Shown one piece after another: positions 1-4,943 of a stretch of DNA of 10,274 nucleotides. A program made the translations under genes and the position numbers. Under the pieces are notes generated by a model that had not been told where the DNA came from, ran no database searches, and was given only the letters and a program-made list of their open reading frames with translations. How positions within the stretch are numbered: the stretch's first letter is position 1; each line of letters begins with the position of its first letter. The stretch comes from Dehalococcoidia bacterium UBA3254 (GTDB taxonomy: Bacteria > Chloroflexota > Dehalococcoidia > Dehalococcoidales > UBA3254): positions 1-10,274 of the forward strand of contig DEUU01000312.1 of assembly GCA_002362735.1 (NCBI GenBank), given 5' to 3'.

Positions 1-602
1 GATTGAATGCAGGCGGGTCCCGTTCTAACCAGTTCCCCGGCCCCTCCCCAGGAAAGCTTTTCCATGTTGCCGCCGGTCACAATAAAGATACCTTTGGCGA
101 TCCTCAGGTCTACCGCCATAGCTATTGAGGATATCATTCCTCCCAGGCTGATCCCGACAACACCTGTTTTTTCACTATCTATTTCATTCCTGGCGCATAC
201 CCAATCCAGCATCCTTCGAATATCACAAACAGAAACCTGATAAGCTTCCAACCACTCTTTAGCTGTGGGTGGGAGGTATTGTCCTTTCATGGTCGGGGGC
301 ATCCGGCGGGAATGGAATACCAGGTACATGACCAGAGCAGCTACCCCCTGCCGGACCAGATACCGCGCCAGCATCAAGCAGGGAATCAAACTTTCATCTC
401 CTAATCCCGGGACCAGGATGGCTAATGGCGCCTGCCTCTCACCGGTTGGTGTAAAATAATCGCCGTAGACGGTATTACCCTCCGCAAATTTTACCGGACG
501 AGCAGAAGGAAAGGTAACCGAGTGATGATCCCACCGGGATGTTGCGGCAATCGGTTTTATTTCAAAACAAGAACCGGAAACCTCATACTCATAGGGATGC
601 AT
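1..602 (-). CDS. alpha/beta hydrolase, N-terminal 200 residues (runs off left edge)
   Basis: Reading the minus strand from the ATG at 602-600 gives an uninterrupted frame of 200 codons to the window edge, so the gene is partial. The product looks like a cytoplasmic serine hydrolase of the alpha/beta-hydrolase superfamily. It has a beta-strand followed by an oxyanion-type loop, LVPGLGDES (about residues 63-71), and a nucleophile elbow GISLGG at 150-155 with Ser152 as the predicted nucleophile. The catalytic acid and histidine would lie beyond the edge. No signal peptide is evident. The start is fixed by AGGAGG (complement of 612-617) nine bases upstream. It is transcribed divergently from the DUF134 operon and has its own promoter with an embedded inverted repeat. 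The substrate cannot be predicted. Related folds include dienelactone-hydrolase-like and acyl-peptidase-like enzymes. The superfamily call is secure; the specificity is unknown. Confidence 0.85.
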   Translation of the reverse strand, partial: MHPYEYEVSGSCFEIKPIAATSRWDHHSVTFPSARPVKFAEGNTVYGDYFTPTGERQAPLAILVPGLGDESLIPCLMLARYLVRQGVAALVMYLVFHSRRMPPTMKGQYLPPTAKEWLEAYQVSVCDIRRMLDWVCARNEIDSEKTGVVGISLGGMISSIAMAVDLRIAKGIFIVTGGNMEKLSWGGAGELVRTGPACIQ

Positions 603-634
603 CGGCAATAACCTCCTGGATCCATTTTAAAATA

Positions 635-664
635 ATTGTACACCGGAGAATGTACAAGTTTCAA
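635..664 (-). promoter_or_regulatory. sigma-70-type promoter of the alpha/beta hydrolase
   Basis: On the minus strand a -35 box TTGAAA (complement of 659-664) is followed after 18 bases by a -10 box TACAAT (complement of 635-640), one mismatch from TATAAT. The predicted start point lies near 628, upstream of the AGGAGG and ATG of the hydrolase. The call rests on consensus match and position only. Confidence 0.55.
636..657. promoter_or_regulatory. inverted repeat TTGTACA-N8-TGTACAA, likely operator in the hydrolase promoter
   Basis: Two perfect 7-bp arms (636-642 and 651-657) flank an 8-bp spacer. The repeat fills the spacer between the predicted -35 and -10 boxes of the hydrolase promoter and overlaps the -10 box. 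That is the classical place for a dimeric repressor to block RNA polymerase. The motif differs from the GAGCATATGCTC palindromes further right, so a different regulator is expected; none in the window is an obvious candidate. Confidence 0.5.
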
Positions 665-671
665 TTCCCTC

Positions 672-700
672 TTGACAATTAAATTCTAAAGTTTTAATCT
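672..700 (+). promoter_or_regulatory. probable promoter of the DUF134 operon
   Basis: A perfect -35 hexamer TTGACA occurs at 672-677 in an AT-rich tract. The -10 box is less clear: TAATCT at 695-700 has the ideal 17-base spacing but matches poorly, whereas TTTAAT at 693-698 matches better with a short 15-base spacing. Either places the transcription start near 705-708, at the left edge of the first palindrome. Confidence 0.45.
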
Positions 701-704
701 TAAA

Positions 705-724
705 TTATGAGCATATGCTCATAA
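705..724. promoter_or_regulatory. perfect 20-bp palindrome, operator copy 1
   Basis: TTATGAGCATATGCTCATAA is perfectly self-complementary, centred between 714 and 715. It starts at about the predicted transcription start of the rightward operon, so a bound protein would block initiation or early elongation. The core GAGCATATGCTC recurs in the second copy 32 bp downstream. The natural candidate to bind it is the DUF134 helix-turn-helix protein encoded immediately downstream (inference). Confidence 0.65.
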
Positions 725-738
725 CGAGAAAATAAATA

Positions 739-754
739 TTGAGCATATGTTCAA
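739..754. promoter_or_regulatory. imperfect 16-bp palindrome, operator copy 2
   Basis: TTGAGCATATGTTCAA is palindromic apart from one mismatched pair (743 with 750). It shares the GAGCATATG core with the first copy. The centre-to-centre distance is 32 bp, about three helical turns, so proteins on the two sites would face the same side of the DNA. The site lies in the predicted 5' untranslated region of the DUF134 gene, just before its AAAGGA ribosome site at 761-766. Confidence 0.6.
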
Positions 755-775
755 AATATTAAAGGAAAAAATACC

Positions 776-1210
776 ATGGGAAGACATCCGTTATGCAGGC
801 GAGTGAGCTATCTGCCTTCGGTAACCTTCTTCAAACCAGCCGGCATTCCCCTCCGGGAACTGGAAGAGGTCTGTCTTTCAGTAGAAGAACTTGAGGCTAT
901 CCGTCTCAAAGATATCGAGGACCTGGGGCAGGGGCAGGAGCAGTGCGCTGAAAAGATGAATGTCTCCCGGCCTACTTTTGTGCGAATTCTGCATGGCGCG
1001 AGGAAAAAGATGGCGGAAGCCTTAATTAAAGGTAAGGCGGTACGAATTGAAGGCGGTCACTTTGAGATGACGACGCCCCAGTCTATGCCTTTGCAGGATT
1101 CCATACCAGGGTCTGGATGCCGAAAGCGTTCTCACCATGACCACACTTTGGAAAATAACCAGAATATCTTACTTAAGGAGCCAGGAGATGACAATAAAGA
1201 TATTACATGA
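776..1210 (+). CDS. DUF134/UPF0251 family DNA-binding protein
   Basis: The protein has 144 residues. The N-terminal 95 match the DUF134 (UPF0251) pattern: an R-R-V-x-x-L-P start, a G-I-P-L-x-E-L-E-E-V segment at about 23-32, LSVEELEAIRLKD at 34-46, and a sigma-region-4-like helix-turn-helix around 53-75 containing MNVSRPTFVRIL, then ALIKGKAVRIEGG at 82-94. The following 50 residues are poorly conserved and polar, with a short His-rich HDHTL stretch and Cys115. Family members are found next to NifX/Mrp-type genes in anaerobes and are presumed regulators. Here the gene heads such an operon behind two palindromes, suggesting autoregulation (inference). Oddly, hexanucleotide repeats at 925-942 encode what looks like a two-residue (Gln-Gly) insertion just before the helix-turn-helix. 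The start follows AAAGGA at 761-766. Confidence 0.9.
   Translation: MGRHPLCRRVSYLPSVTFFKPAGIPLRELEEVCLSVEELEAIRLKDIEDLGQGQEQCAEKMNVSRPTFVRILHGARKKMAEALIKGKAVRIEGGHFEMTTPQSMPLQDSIPGSGCRKRSHHDHTLENNQNILLKEPGDDNKDIT
925..942 (+). repeat. hexanucleotide tandem repeat inside the DUF134 gene
   Basis: GGGGCA occurs twice in tandem (925-930, 931-936), followed by a one-mismatch copy GGAGCA (937-942). The unit is in frame and encodes the G-Q-G-Q-E-Q stretch at about residues 51-56, directly before the first helix of the predicted helix-turn-helix. Confidence 0.6.
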
Positions 1211-1274
1211 ATTAGAGAGGATCAACTCCTGGATAAATGAACTGGAATCCGAAAATAAAGGAGGTAACAAGTAA
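1188..1274 (+). CDS. possible 28-residue coiled-coil microprotein
   Basis: A 28-codon frame starts at ATG 1188, inside the last 23 bases of the DUF134 gene, and ends at TAA 1272-1274. That stop shares its last A with the next start codon (TAATG). It has a good ribosome site, AAGGAG at 1175-1180, seven bases before the ATG. The peptide is mostly one predicted amphipathic helix: Ile5, Leu9, Ile12, Ile16 and Leu19 follow 4-3-4-3 heptad spacing, and the tail is polar (GGNK). The end of the frame overlaps the AAAGGAGG site of the next gene. It could be a real small subunit able to pair with the coiled coil of the following DUF5320-like protein, or merely a device coupling translation of its neighbours. 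I know no family for it. Confidence 0.45.
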   Translation: MTIKILHELERINSWINELESENKGGNK

Positions 1275-1477
1275 TGCCCAGCAAAGATGGAACAGGACCT
1301 AAGGGGAAAGGTCCCCTGACCGGCCGCGGCAGCGGCCATTGCATCCTTCCGCTAAACACCCCAGAGGAAGAATTGAATTATCTGAAGAACCAGAAAAAAG
1401 TCTTGAGAGAACAATTACAAAATGTCGAGGCCCGAGTCATAGGCTTAGAAACATCCGCATCCGGAGGTAAAAAATGA
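1274..1477 (+). CDS. DUF5320-like small protein
   Basis: The protein has 67 residues. The N-terminus MPSKDGTGPKGKGPLTGRG is the Gly/Pro-rich signature of DUF5320-type proteins, followed by Gly-His-Cys (Cys23). Residues 31-60 form a probable coiled coil, with Leu44, Leu48, Val51, Val55 and Leu58 in heptad register and many charged residues. These proteins are typically found beside NifX/Mrp ATPase genes in anaerobic bacteria and archaea; their biochemical role is not established to my knowledge. A strong AAAGGAGG (1257-1264) sits nine bases before the ATG. The stop overlaps the start of the NifX-like gene as ATGA, so the two are probably translationally coupled. The single cysteine and glycine-rich segment could contact a metal cluster carried by the neighbour, but this is inference. 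Confidence 0.8.
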   Translation: MPSKDGTGPKGKGPLTGRGSGHCILPLNTPEEELNYLKNQKKVLREQLQNVEARVIGLETSASGGKK

Positions 1478-1896
1478 AAATTGCCATATCATCCACCGGG
1501 ACAAATCTAGAGGCTATGATAGACCCTCGCTTTGGCAGATGCCAGTACTTCGTCTATGTTGATCCGGAGACTCTGCAGTTTGAAGCCGTGGAGAACCCTG
1601 GATTACTGGCCAGTGGAGGAGCCGGAATTGCCACGGCTCAGGCTATTGCATCTAAGGGAGCAGAAGTTGTAATGACCGGCAATTGTGGCCCCAACGCTTA
1701 TCAGGTACTATCTGCCGCCCGTATCAAAGTTATTACCGGGACTGCCGGTACAATCAAGGATGCCATTCAGGACTATAAAGCCGGCAAATACCAGTCCAGC
1801 GCGCAGCCTAATGTTCCCGGCCATTTCGGCGTGGGACGTGGGGCAGGTGGGGGAGGCAGAGGTATGGGACAAGGCTGGGGTGCCGGCAGAAGCTAG
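1474..1896 (+). CDS. NifX/NifB-type dinitrogenase Fe-Mo cofactor domain protein with glycine-rich tail
   Basis: The protein has 140 residues. Residues 1-108 form a Nif11-independent NifX/NafY-like domain (dinitrogenase iron-molybdenum cofactor biosynthesis family): MKIAISSTG at the start, the DPRFGRCQYFVYVD motif at 17-30, a central GGAGIATAQAIASKGAEVV at 48-66 and TGNCGPNA at 68-75. Domains of this family bind metal-sulfur cofactors; relatives include NifX and the Mo-Cu cluster-binding orange protein ORP of Desulfovibrio. Residues 117-140 are a Gly/Arg-rich tail, common in stand-alone members, that resembles the glycine-rich starts of the flanking small proteins. Cys23 and Cys71 are possible ligand or redox residues. 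The start overlaps the preceding stop (ATGA). No nitrogenase genes are visible nearby, so a role in nitrogen fixation should not be assumed. Confidence 0.88.
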   Translation: MKIAISSTGTNLEAMIDPRFGRCQYFVYVDPETLQFEAVENPGLLASGGAGIATAQAIASKGAEVVMTGNCGPNAYQVLSAARIKVITGTAGTIKDAIQDYKAGKYQSSAQPNVPGHFGVGRGAGGGGRGMGQGWGAGRS

Positions 1897-1920
1897 AAAT
1901 AATTTGCAGGAGGTTAGATT

Positions 1921-2118
1921 ATGCCCAGAGGAGATGGAACCGGACCCCCTCGCGGGGCTGGCGGCAGACGTGGCCGCATGGGTGGCAACCGTCCAGGATC
2001 CGGACCAGACGGTAGCTGCGTGTGTCCCAACTGCGGAGAAAGGGTACCTCACAAGCAGGGAGTTCCTTGCTTTAATCAAAGCTGTCCCAAATGCAGAACT
2101 AAATTGGTAAGAGGTTAA
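1921..2118 (+). CDS. small zinc-ribbon protein with DGTGP glycine-rich N-terminus
   Basis: The protein has 65 residues. The first 30 or so are Gly/Arg-rich and open with MPRGDGTGPP, echoing the start of the DUF5320-like protein 650 bases upstream. The C-terminal half is a compact four-cysteine unit, CPNCGERVPH followed by CFNQSCPKCRTK, with Cys35, Cys38, Cys54 and Cys57 as the likely metal-binding pairs and Cys33 and Cys49 extra. It probably binds zinc, or possibly an iron-sulfur centre. Small ribbons of this type commonly accompany NifX and Mrp/MinD-ferredoxin ATPase genes in anaerobes, but I know no proven function. AGGAGG near 1909-1914 precedes the ATG at a normal distance. The gene ends one base before the first ATPase starts. 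Confidence 0.75.
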   Translation: MPRGDGTGPPRGAGGRRGRMGGNRPGSGPDGSCVCPNCGERVPHKQGVPCFNQSCPKCRTKLVRG

Positions 2119-2119
2119 C

Positions 2120-2986
2120 ATGATTATTTCTATCGCCAGCGGTAAAGGTGGAACGGGTAAGACTTTAATTGCAACCAGCCTGGCTTTATCCCTGAAAAAG
2201 ACTCATAAAGTAATGCTTCTCGATTGCGATGTTGAGGAGCCCAATGATTATCTCTTTCTGAATCCGATCATTACGCAACAGGAGCCAGTCTCGATTCCGG
2301 TACCCGAAATTGATACCGGGAAATGTAATTTCTGCGGTAAATGTGCTCAAGTTTGCTTTTATAAGGCTATTGCGGTCTGGGGTAAGCAGGTAATGACCTT
2401 CGATCAGCTTTGCCACGGCTGCGGAGCCTGCAGCTATCTTTGTCCGCAAAAAGCCATCCGGGAGCAGCCCCGGGTAACCGGATTCATCGAATCTGGCCAG
2501 GCCGAAGGAATTGACTTCGTGCAGGGGAAACTGAATGTGGGGGAAGCCATGGCTCCACCGGTGATCCGCCAGGTAAAGAGCTATGCCAGGGATGATGGGA
2601 TAACGATTATCGATTCACCTCCGGGGACATCCTGCCCGGTAATTACAGCGGTAAAAAACAGTGATTTTTGTCTGCTGGTGACCGAGCCCACACCCTTCGG
2701 GCTTAATGATTTAACTCTGGCGGTAGAAACAATTAAGGAATTAAAAATACCCTGCGGGGTAGTGATTAATCGCGATACAAACAGTGAAAAAGAAGTGGAA
2801 GAATATTGTCTGGATGAAGAGATCCCTATCCTTCTGAAGATTCCACTGGATATGGAAATTGCCCGGTTTTACTCCAGAGGAGTAACTCTGGTGAAGGGAT
2901 TGCCGGAGTGGGAAGATAGCTTCCGGAAACTATATAAAAAGATACAGGAGATTGTCCATGAAAGAAGTGGTAGTATTAAGCGGTAA
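2120..2986 (+). CDS. MinD/Mrp-family P-loop ATPase with inserted 2x[4Fe-4S] ferredoxin domain, copy 1
   Basis: The protein has 288 residues. It opens with a deviant Walker A, SGKGGTGKT (residues 7-15, signature Lys9 and catalytic Lys14). LLDCDVEEPN (33-42) is the switch I-like segment and IIDSPPG (163-169) the Walker B/switch II. Between them sits a bacterial-type ferredoxin insert with two CxxCxxCxxxC clusters: Cys69/72/75/79 and Cys98/101/104/108. The family is related to the Fe-S carrier Mrp/NBP35 but carries its own clusters. In Desulfovibrio such ATPases occur in the orp operons with NifX-like proteins. A role in nucleotide-driven assembly or transfer of a metal-sulfur cofactor, possibly to the NifX-like neighbour, is inference. 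A GAGG sequence upstream of the ATG serves as ribosome site. The 3' end overlaps the second ATPase gene by 29 bases. Confidence 0.9.
   Translation: MIISIASGKGGTGKTLIATSLALSLKKTHKVMLLDCDVEEPNDYLFLNPIITQQEPVSIPVPEIDTGKCNFCGKCAQVCFYKAIAVWGKQVMTFDQLCHGCGACSYLCPQKAIREQPRVTGFIESGQAEGIDFVQGKLNVGEAMAPPVIRQVKSYARDDGITIIDSPPGTSCPVITAVKNSDFCLLVTEPTPFGLNDLTLAVETIKELKIPCGVVINRDTNSEKEVEEYCLDEEIPILLKIPLDMEIARFYSRGVTLVKGLPEWEDSFRKLYKKIQEIVHERSGSIKR
2945..2950 (+). promoter_or_regulatory. ribosome site deciding the start of the second ATPase
   Basis: CAGGAG at 2945-2950 is seven bases before ATG 2958 but only one base before the possible TTG start at 2952. The spacing favours ATG 2958, giving the N-terminus MKEVVVLSGKGG, which also aligns with the first ATPase. 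Confidence 0.7.
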
Positions 2987-3830
2987 GGGCGGAACCGGCA
3001 AGACCAGTATCGTGGGGTCGTTCGCTGCTTTGAGTCATAACAAAGTGCTGGTGGACTGCGATGTGGATGCTGCCGATCTGCACCTGATACTTCAGCCCAC
3101 TCACCAGAATGACCGGGAGTTCTGGAGTGGGCAGACCGCGGTGATTGATCCCGCGAAGTGTATCCAGTGTGATTTATGCGGCAGTCTATGCCGCTTTAAA
3201 GCCATTCAAGACCACCGGGTGGATCCTGTATCCTGCGAAGGTTGCGGTTTTTGTTCTCAGGTCTGTCCGGTAAAGGCTATTACTATGGAGAATAATCTGG
3301 CAGGATACTGGTTCGTATCGAACACTATCTATGGATATCTGATCCATGCCAAACTGGGGAGTGCCCAGGAAAATTCCGGTAAACTGGTAGCCACTGTCCG
3401 TAAAGAAGCCCGGCATCTTGCCGAAAAGAATAACCTGGATTATATCATCAGCGATGGACCACCAGGAATAGGCTGCCCGGTCATTTCTTCCCTGTCCGGG
3501 ACTAATCTGGCAGTACTGGTAACCGAGCCAACACTCTCAGGAATTCACGATCTGGAAAGAGTGCTGGGAGTATGCCGTCATTTTGAAGTTCCGGCCCTGG
3601 CCTGTATCAATAAGTACGACCTGAATGAAGAAAATACCCACCAGATCGAAAATTATTGTAGAGATGAAAAGATCGAGGTAGCTGCCAGAATCCCCTTTGA
3701 TAATGTGGTCACAGAAGCTATGATGAAAGGGGTGCCAGTAGTGGAATTCTCTAATGGTGAAGTGAGTCAGGAAATTGAGAAACTCTGGGACAGAGTCTGT
3801 AAATCACTTAAAGAAAAAGTCAGGGAATGA
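2958..3830 (+). CDS. MinD/Mrp-family P-loop ATPase with inserted 2x[4Fe-4S] ferredoxin domain, copy 2
   Basis: The protein has 290 residues and the same architecture as the preceding gene, from which it probably arose by an old duplication. Walker A SGKGGTGKT is at 8-16, VDCDVDAADLH at 32-42, and the ferredoxin insert has Cys68/71/74/78 and Cys93/96/99/103. Switch II ISDGPPG (164-170) is followed by IGCPVISS, where copy 1 has TSCPVITA. The pair is clearly diverged outside the motifs, which suggests a heterodimer or distinct partners rather than redundancy. MinD-type ATPases act as ATP-sandwich dimers, so an asymmetric two-protein dimer is plausible (inference). The start overlaps copy 1 by 29 bases, so translation is likely coupled. 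The gene ends about 64 bases before the CoA-binding reading frame and closes the compact part of the operon. Confidence 0.9.
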   Translation: MKEVVVLSGKGGTGKTSIVGSFAALSHNKVLVDCDVDAADLHLILQPTHQNDREFWSGQTAVIDPAKCIQCDLCGSLCRFKAIQDHRVDPVSCEGCGFCSQVCPVKAITMENNLAGYWFVSNTIYGYLIHAKLGSAQENSGKLVATVRKEARHLAEKNNLDYIISDGPPGIGCPVISSLSGTNLAVLVTEPTLSGIHDLERVLGVCRHFEVPALACINKYDLNEENTHQIENYCRDEKIEVAARIPFDNVVTEAMMKGVPVVEFSNGEVSQEIEKLWDRVCKSLKEKVRE

Positions 3831-3894
3831 TGCATTTGGCCTGTATATAAATAATAAATTTCTGGGGATCCACCGCTATCAAGGAAAAGTTAAA

Positions 3895-4272
3895 GTGCAA
3901 GAACTGATCAAGGAATTCATGGCGCAAAAGCGGTTCGCCGTAGTTGTCGCTACGGATAATCCACAAAAGTATGGTAATCAGATCGTCAAGAATTTACAAA
4001 AACGAGGTTACGAGGTATATCCGGTCAATCCCAAACTCACAGAATTGTAAGGCCTTAAATGCTATGCCGGCCTGGCAGAAATTCCGGTTAAGGTGGACGT
4101 GGTAGATTTTGTGGTTCCACCTAAAGTAACCGAGGAAACTCTCAAGCAGTGTAAAGAACTGGGATTAGAGCGGATCTGGCTTCAGCCCGGTTCAGAAAAC
4201 GAGACTGCAATCGCCTTTTGTGAGGAAAACCACTTAAAGGTAGTCCACAGCGTATGCGTAATGATGAATTAA
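3895..4272 (+). pseudogene. CoA-binding Rossmann protein interrupted by an in-frame TAA
   Basis: From GTG 3895 (AAGGA at 3881-3885 upstream) the frame encodes MQELIKEFMAQKRFAVVVATDNP, then KYGNQIVKNLQKRGYEVYPVNPKLTEL, then hits TAA at 4048-4050. The same frame continues intact for 73 codons, GLKCYAGLAEIP through VDVVDFVVPPKVTEE and GLERIWLQPGS to VVHSVCVMMN and a normal TAA at 4270-4272. Together the two parts make a full-length, roughly 125-residue YccU/CoA-binding-domain protein, with the stop where family members usually carry a charged residue such as Glu. A single G-to-T change (GAA to TAA) would explain it. The glycine usual in the Rossmann loop (VGATDNP) is Val here (VVATDNP), which may point to relaxed selection. 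Alternatives are a sequencing error or stop readthrough. The gene follows the ATPases on the same strand, so it was probably part of the operon. Confidence 0.75.
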
Positions 4273-4281
4273 GATTATTTA

Positions 4282-4302
4282 CTTCGCATTAGTATTGCGA
4301 AG
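4282..4302 (+). terminator. hairpin after the CoA-binding gene, possible terminator
   Basis: CTTCGCA (4282-4288) and TGCGAAG (4296-4302) form a perfect 7-bp stem with a 7-base loop, ten bases after the terminal stop codon of the CoA-binding reading frame. A T-rich tract (TTTATTTTTGTTGTT) follows but begins about six bases after the stem, so it is not an ideal intrinsic terminator. It may instead be an mRNA-stabilising or attenuating hairpin between the operon and the second NifX-like gene. Confidence 0.4.
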
Positions 4303-4366
4303 AACCGATTTATTTTTGTTGTTAGTCAATAAAATTTGAATAAGAAAAATTGGAGGAAATGATTTA

Positions 4367-4708
4367 ATGTTGAAGTATGCTGTCCCCGTTAGCGGGGGTA
4401 AAGTTTGTCCGCACTTTGGGCATTGTGAGCAATTTGCTTTGATCGACGTTGATGAAACCAGGAAAGGAATTGTAGGCAAGAATATGGTTACTCCTCCGCC
4501 GCATCAACCCGGGCTTCTCCCTCCCTGGCTCGCCCGGCAGGGAGTGAATCGAGTAATCGCCGGCGGTATGGGCGCCCATGCTCAGGATTTGTTTCAGCAA
4601 AATAATGTCGAAGTCATTATGGGAGCGATGGAGGATGATCCGGAAAAGGCTGTTTTGAGCCATTTGAACGGGGTGTTGGAAACCGGTGGTAATACTTGCG
4701 ATCACTAG
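4367..4708 (+). CDS. NifX/NifB-type dinitrogenase Fe-Mo cofactor domain protein, second copy
   Basis: The protein has 113 residues and is one cofactor-binding domain. MLKYAVPVSGGKVCPHFGHCEQFALIDVD at the N-terminus contains the family motif HFGHCEQF (16-23). Residues 43-56, TPPPHQPGLLPPWL, and then VIAGGMGAHAQDLF (63-76) are typical of the short stand-alone NifX-like proteins next to Mrp/MinD-ferredoxin ATPases. Cys14 and Cys20, plus His16, His19, His46 and His71, are candidate cofactor or metal ligands. It differs from the copy at 1474-1896 by lacking the glycine-rich tail and by the proline-histidine segment. GGAGG at 4352-4356, ten bases upstream, supports the ATG. It lies beyond the hairpin at 4282-4302, so it may be transcribed separately. 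A metal-sulfur cofactor carrier role is inferred from the family, not shown. Confidence 0.87.
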   Translation: MLKYAVPVSGGKVCPHFGHCEQFALIDVDETRKGIVGKNMVTPPPHQPGLLPPWLARQGVNRVIAGGMGAHAQDLFQQNNVEVIMGAMEDDPEKAVLSHLNGVLETGGNTCDH

Positions 4709-4943
4709 ACACAAGAATTAATATGGACATTATCTGAAAGACTCTCGATCAAAACAAGCCAATAATCTCCAGGAGAGTAAATCAATAATGGTATTTTAAA
4801 ACAACAGAAAAAACTTCGTTATCCCAGATAATCGTTACAAACTAACTGGCAAGCAAAATAATTTTAACCTGGATGTACAATGCGTCCAGATGAACTTCTG
4901 TGATAAATATTTAATTGGAGATAAAATACAGGAGGGAAATTAA
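4709..4943. other. AT-rich intergenic region, no gene seen
   Basis: These 235 bases separate the second NifX-like gene from the flavoprotein gene. I find no coding frame and no T-tailed terminator. There is a weak imperfect hairpin (CTGGA at 4869-4873 with TCCAG at 4885-4889) and a run of short inverted pieces around ACTCTC/GAGAGT (4741-4778), neither convincing. No promoter close to consensus is visible, although the flavoprotein probably has its own. Confidence 0.5.

Noticed and set aside
7..459. Plus-strand open frames of 64-77 codons within 7-240 and 265-459
   Set aside because: They lie opposite the alpha/beta hydrolase, lack ribosome sites and show low-complexity composition typical of antisense shadows.
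1474..1896. Nitrogen fixation gene cluster
   Set aside because: NifX-type domains occur widely outside nitrogenase systems, and no nifHDK, nifE, nifN or radical-SAM NifB sequence is present in the window.
1708..2121. A 137-codon minus-strand frame and a 141-codon plus-strand frame over the NifX-like and zinc-ribbon genes
   Set aside because: Both overlap genes with clear family motifs and ribosome sites. Their length is explained by the GC- and Gly-rich codons of the real genes.
2952..2957. TTG 2952 as the start of the second ATPase
   Set aside because: It is only one base after the AGGAG site; ATG 2958 has proper spacing and aligns with the first ATPase.
3775..3894. A longer TTG start for the CoA-binding protein
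   Set aside because: It would overlap the second ATPase and add residues with no family counterpart. GTG 3895 has AAGGA at correct spacing and gives the normal N-terminus.
4741..4778. ACTCTC/GAGAGT and TCTCC-A-GGAGA as a riboswitch or attenuator before the flavoprotein
   Set aside because: The stems are short, one has a single-base loop, and no known riboswitch core or terminator follows.
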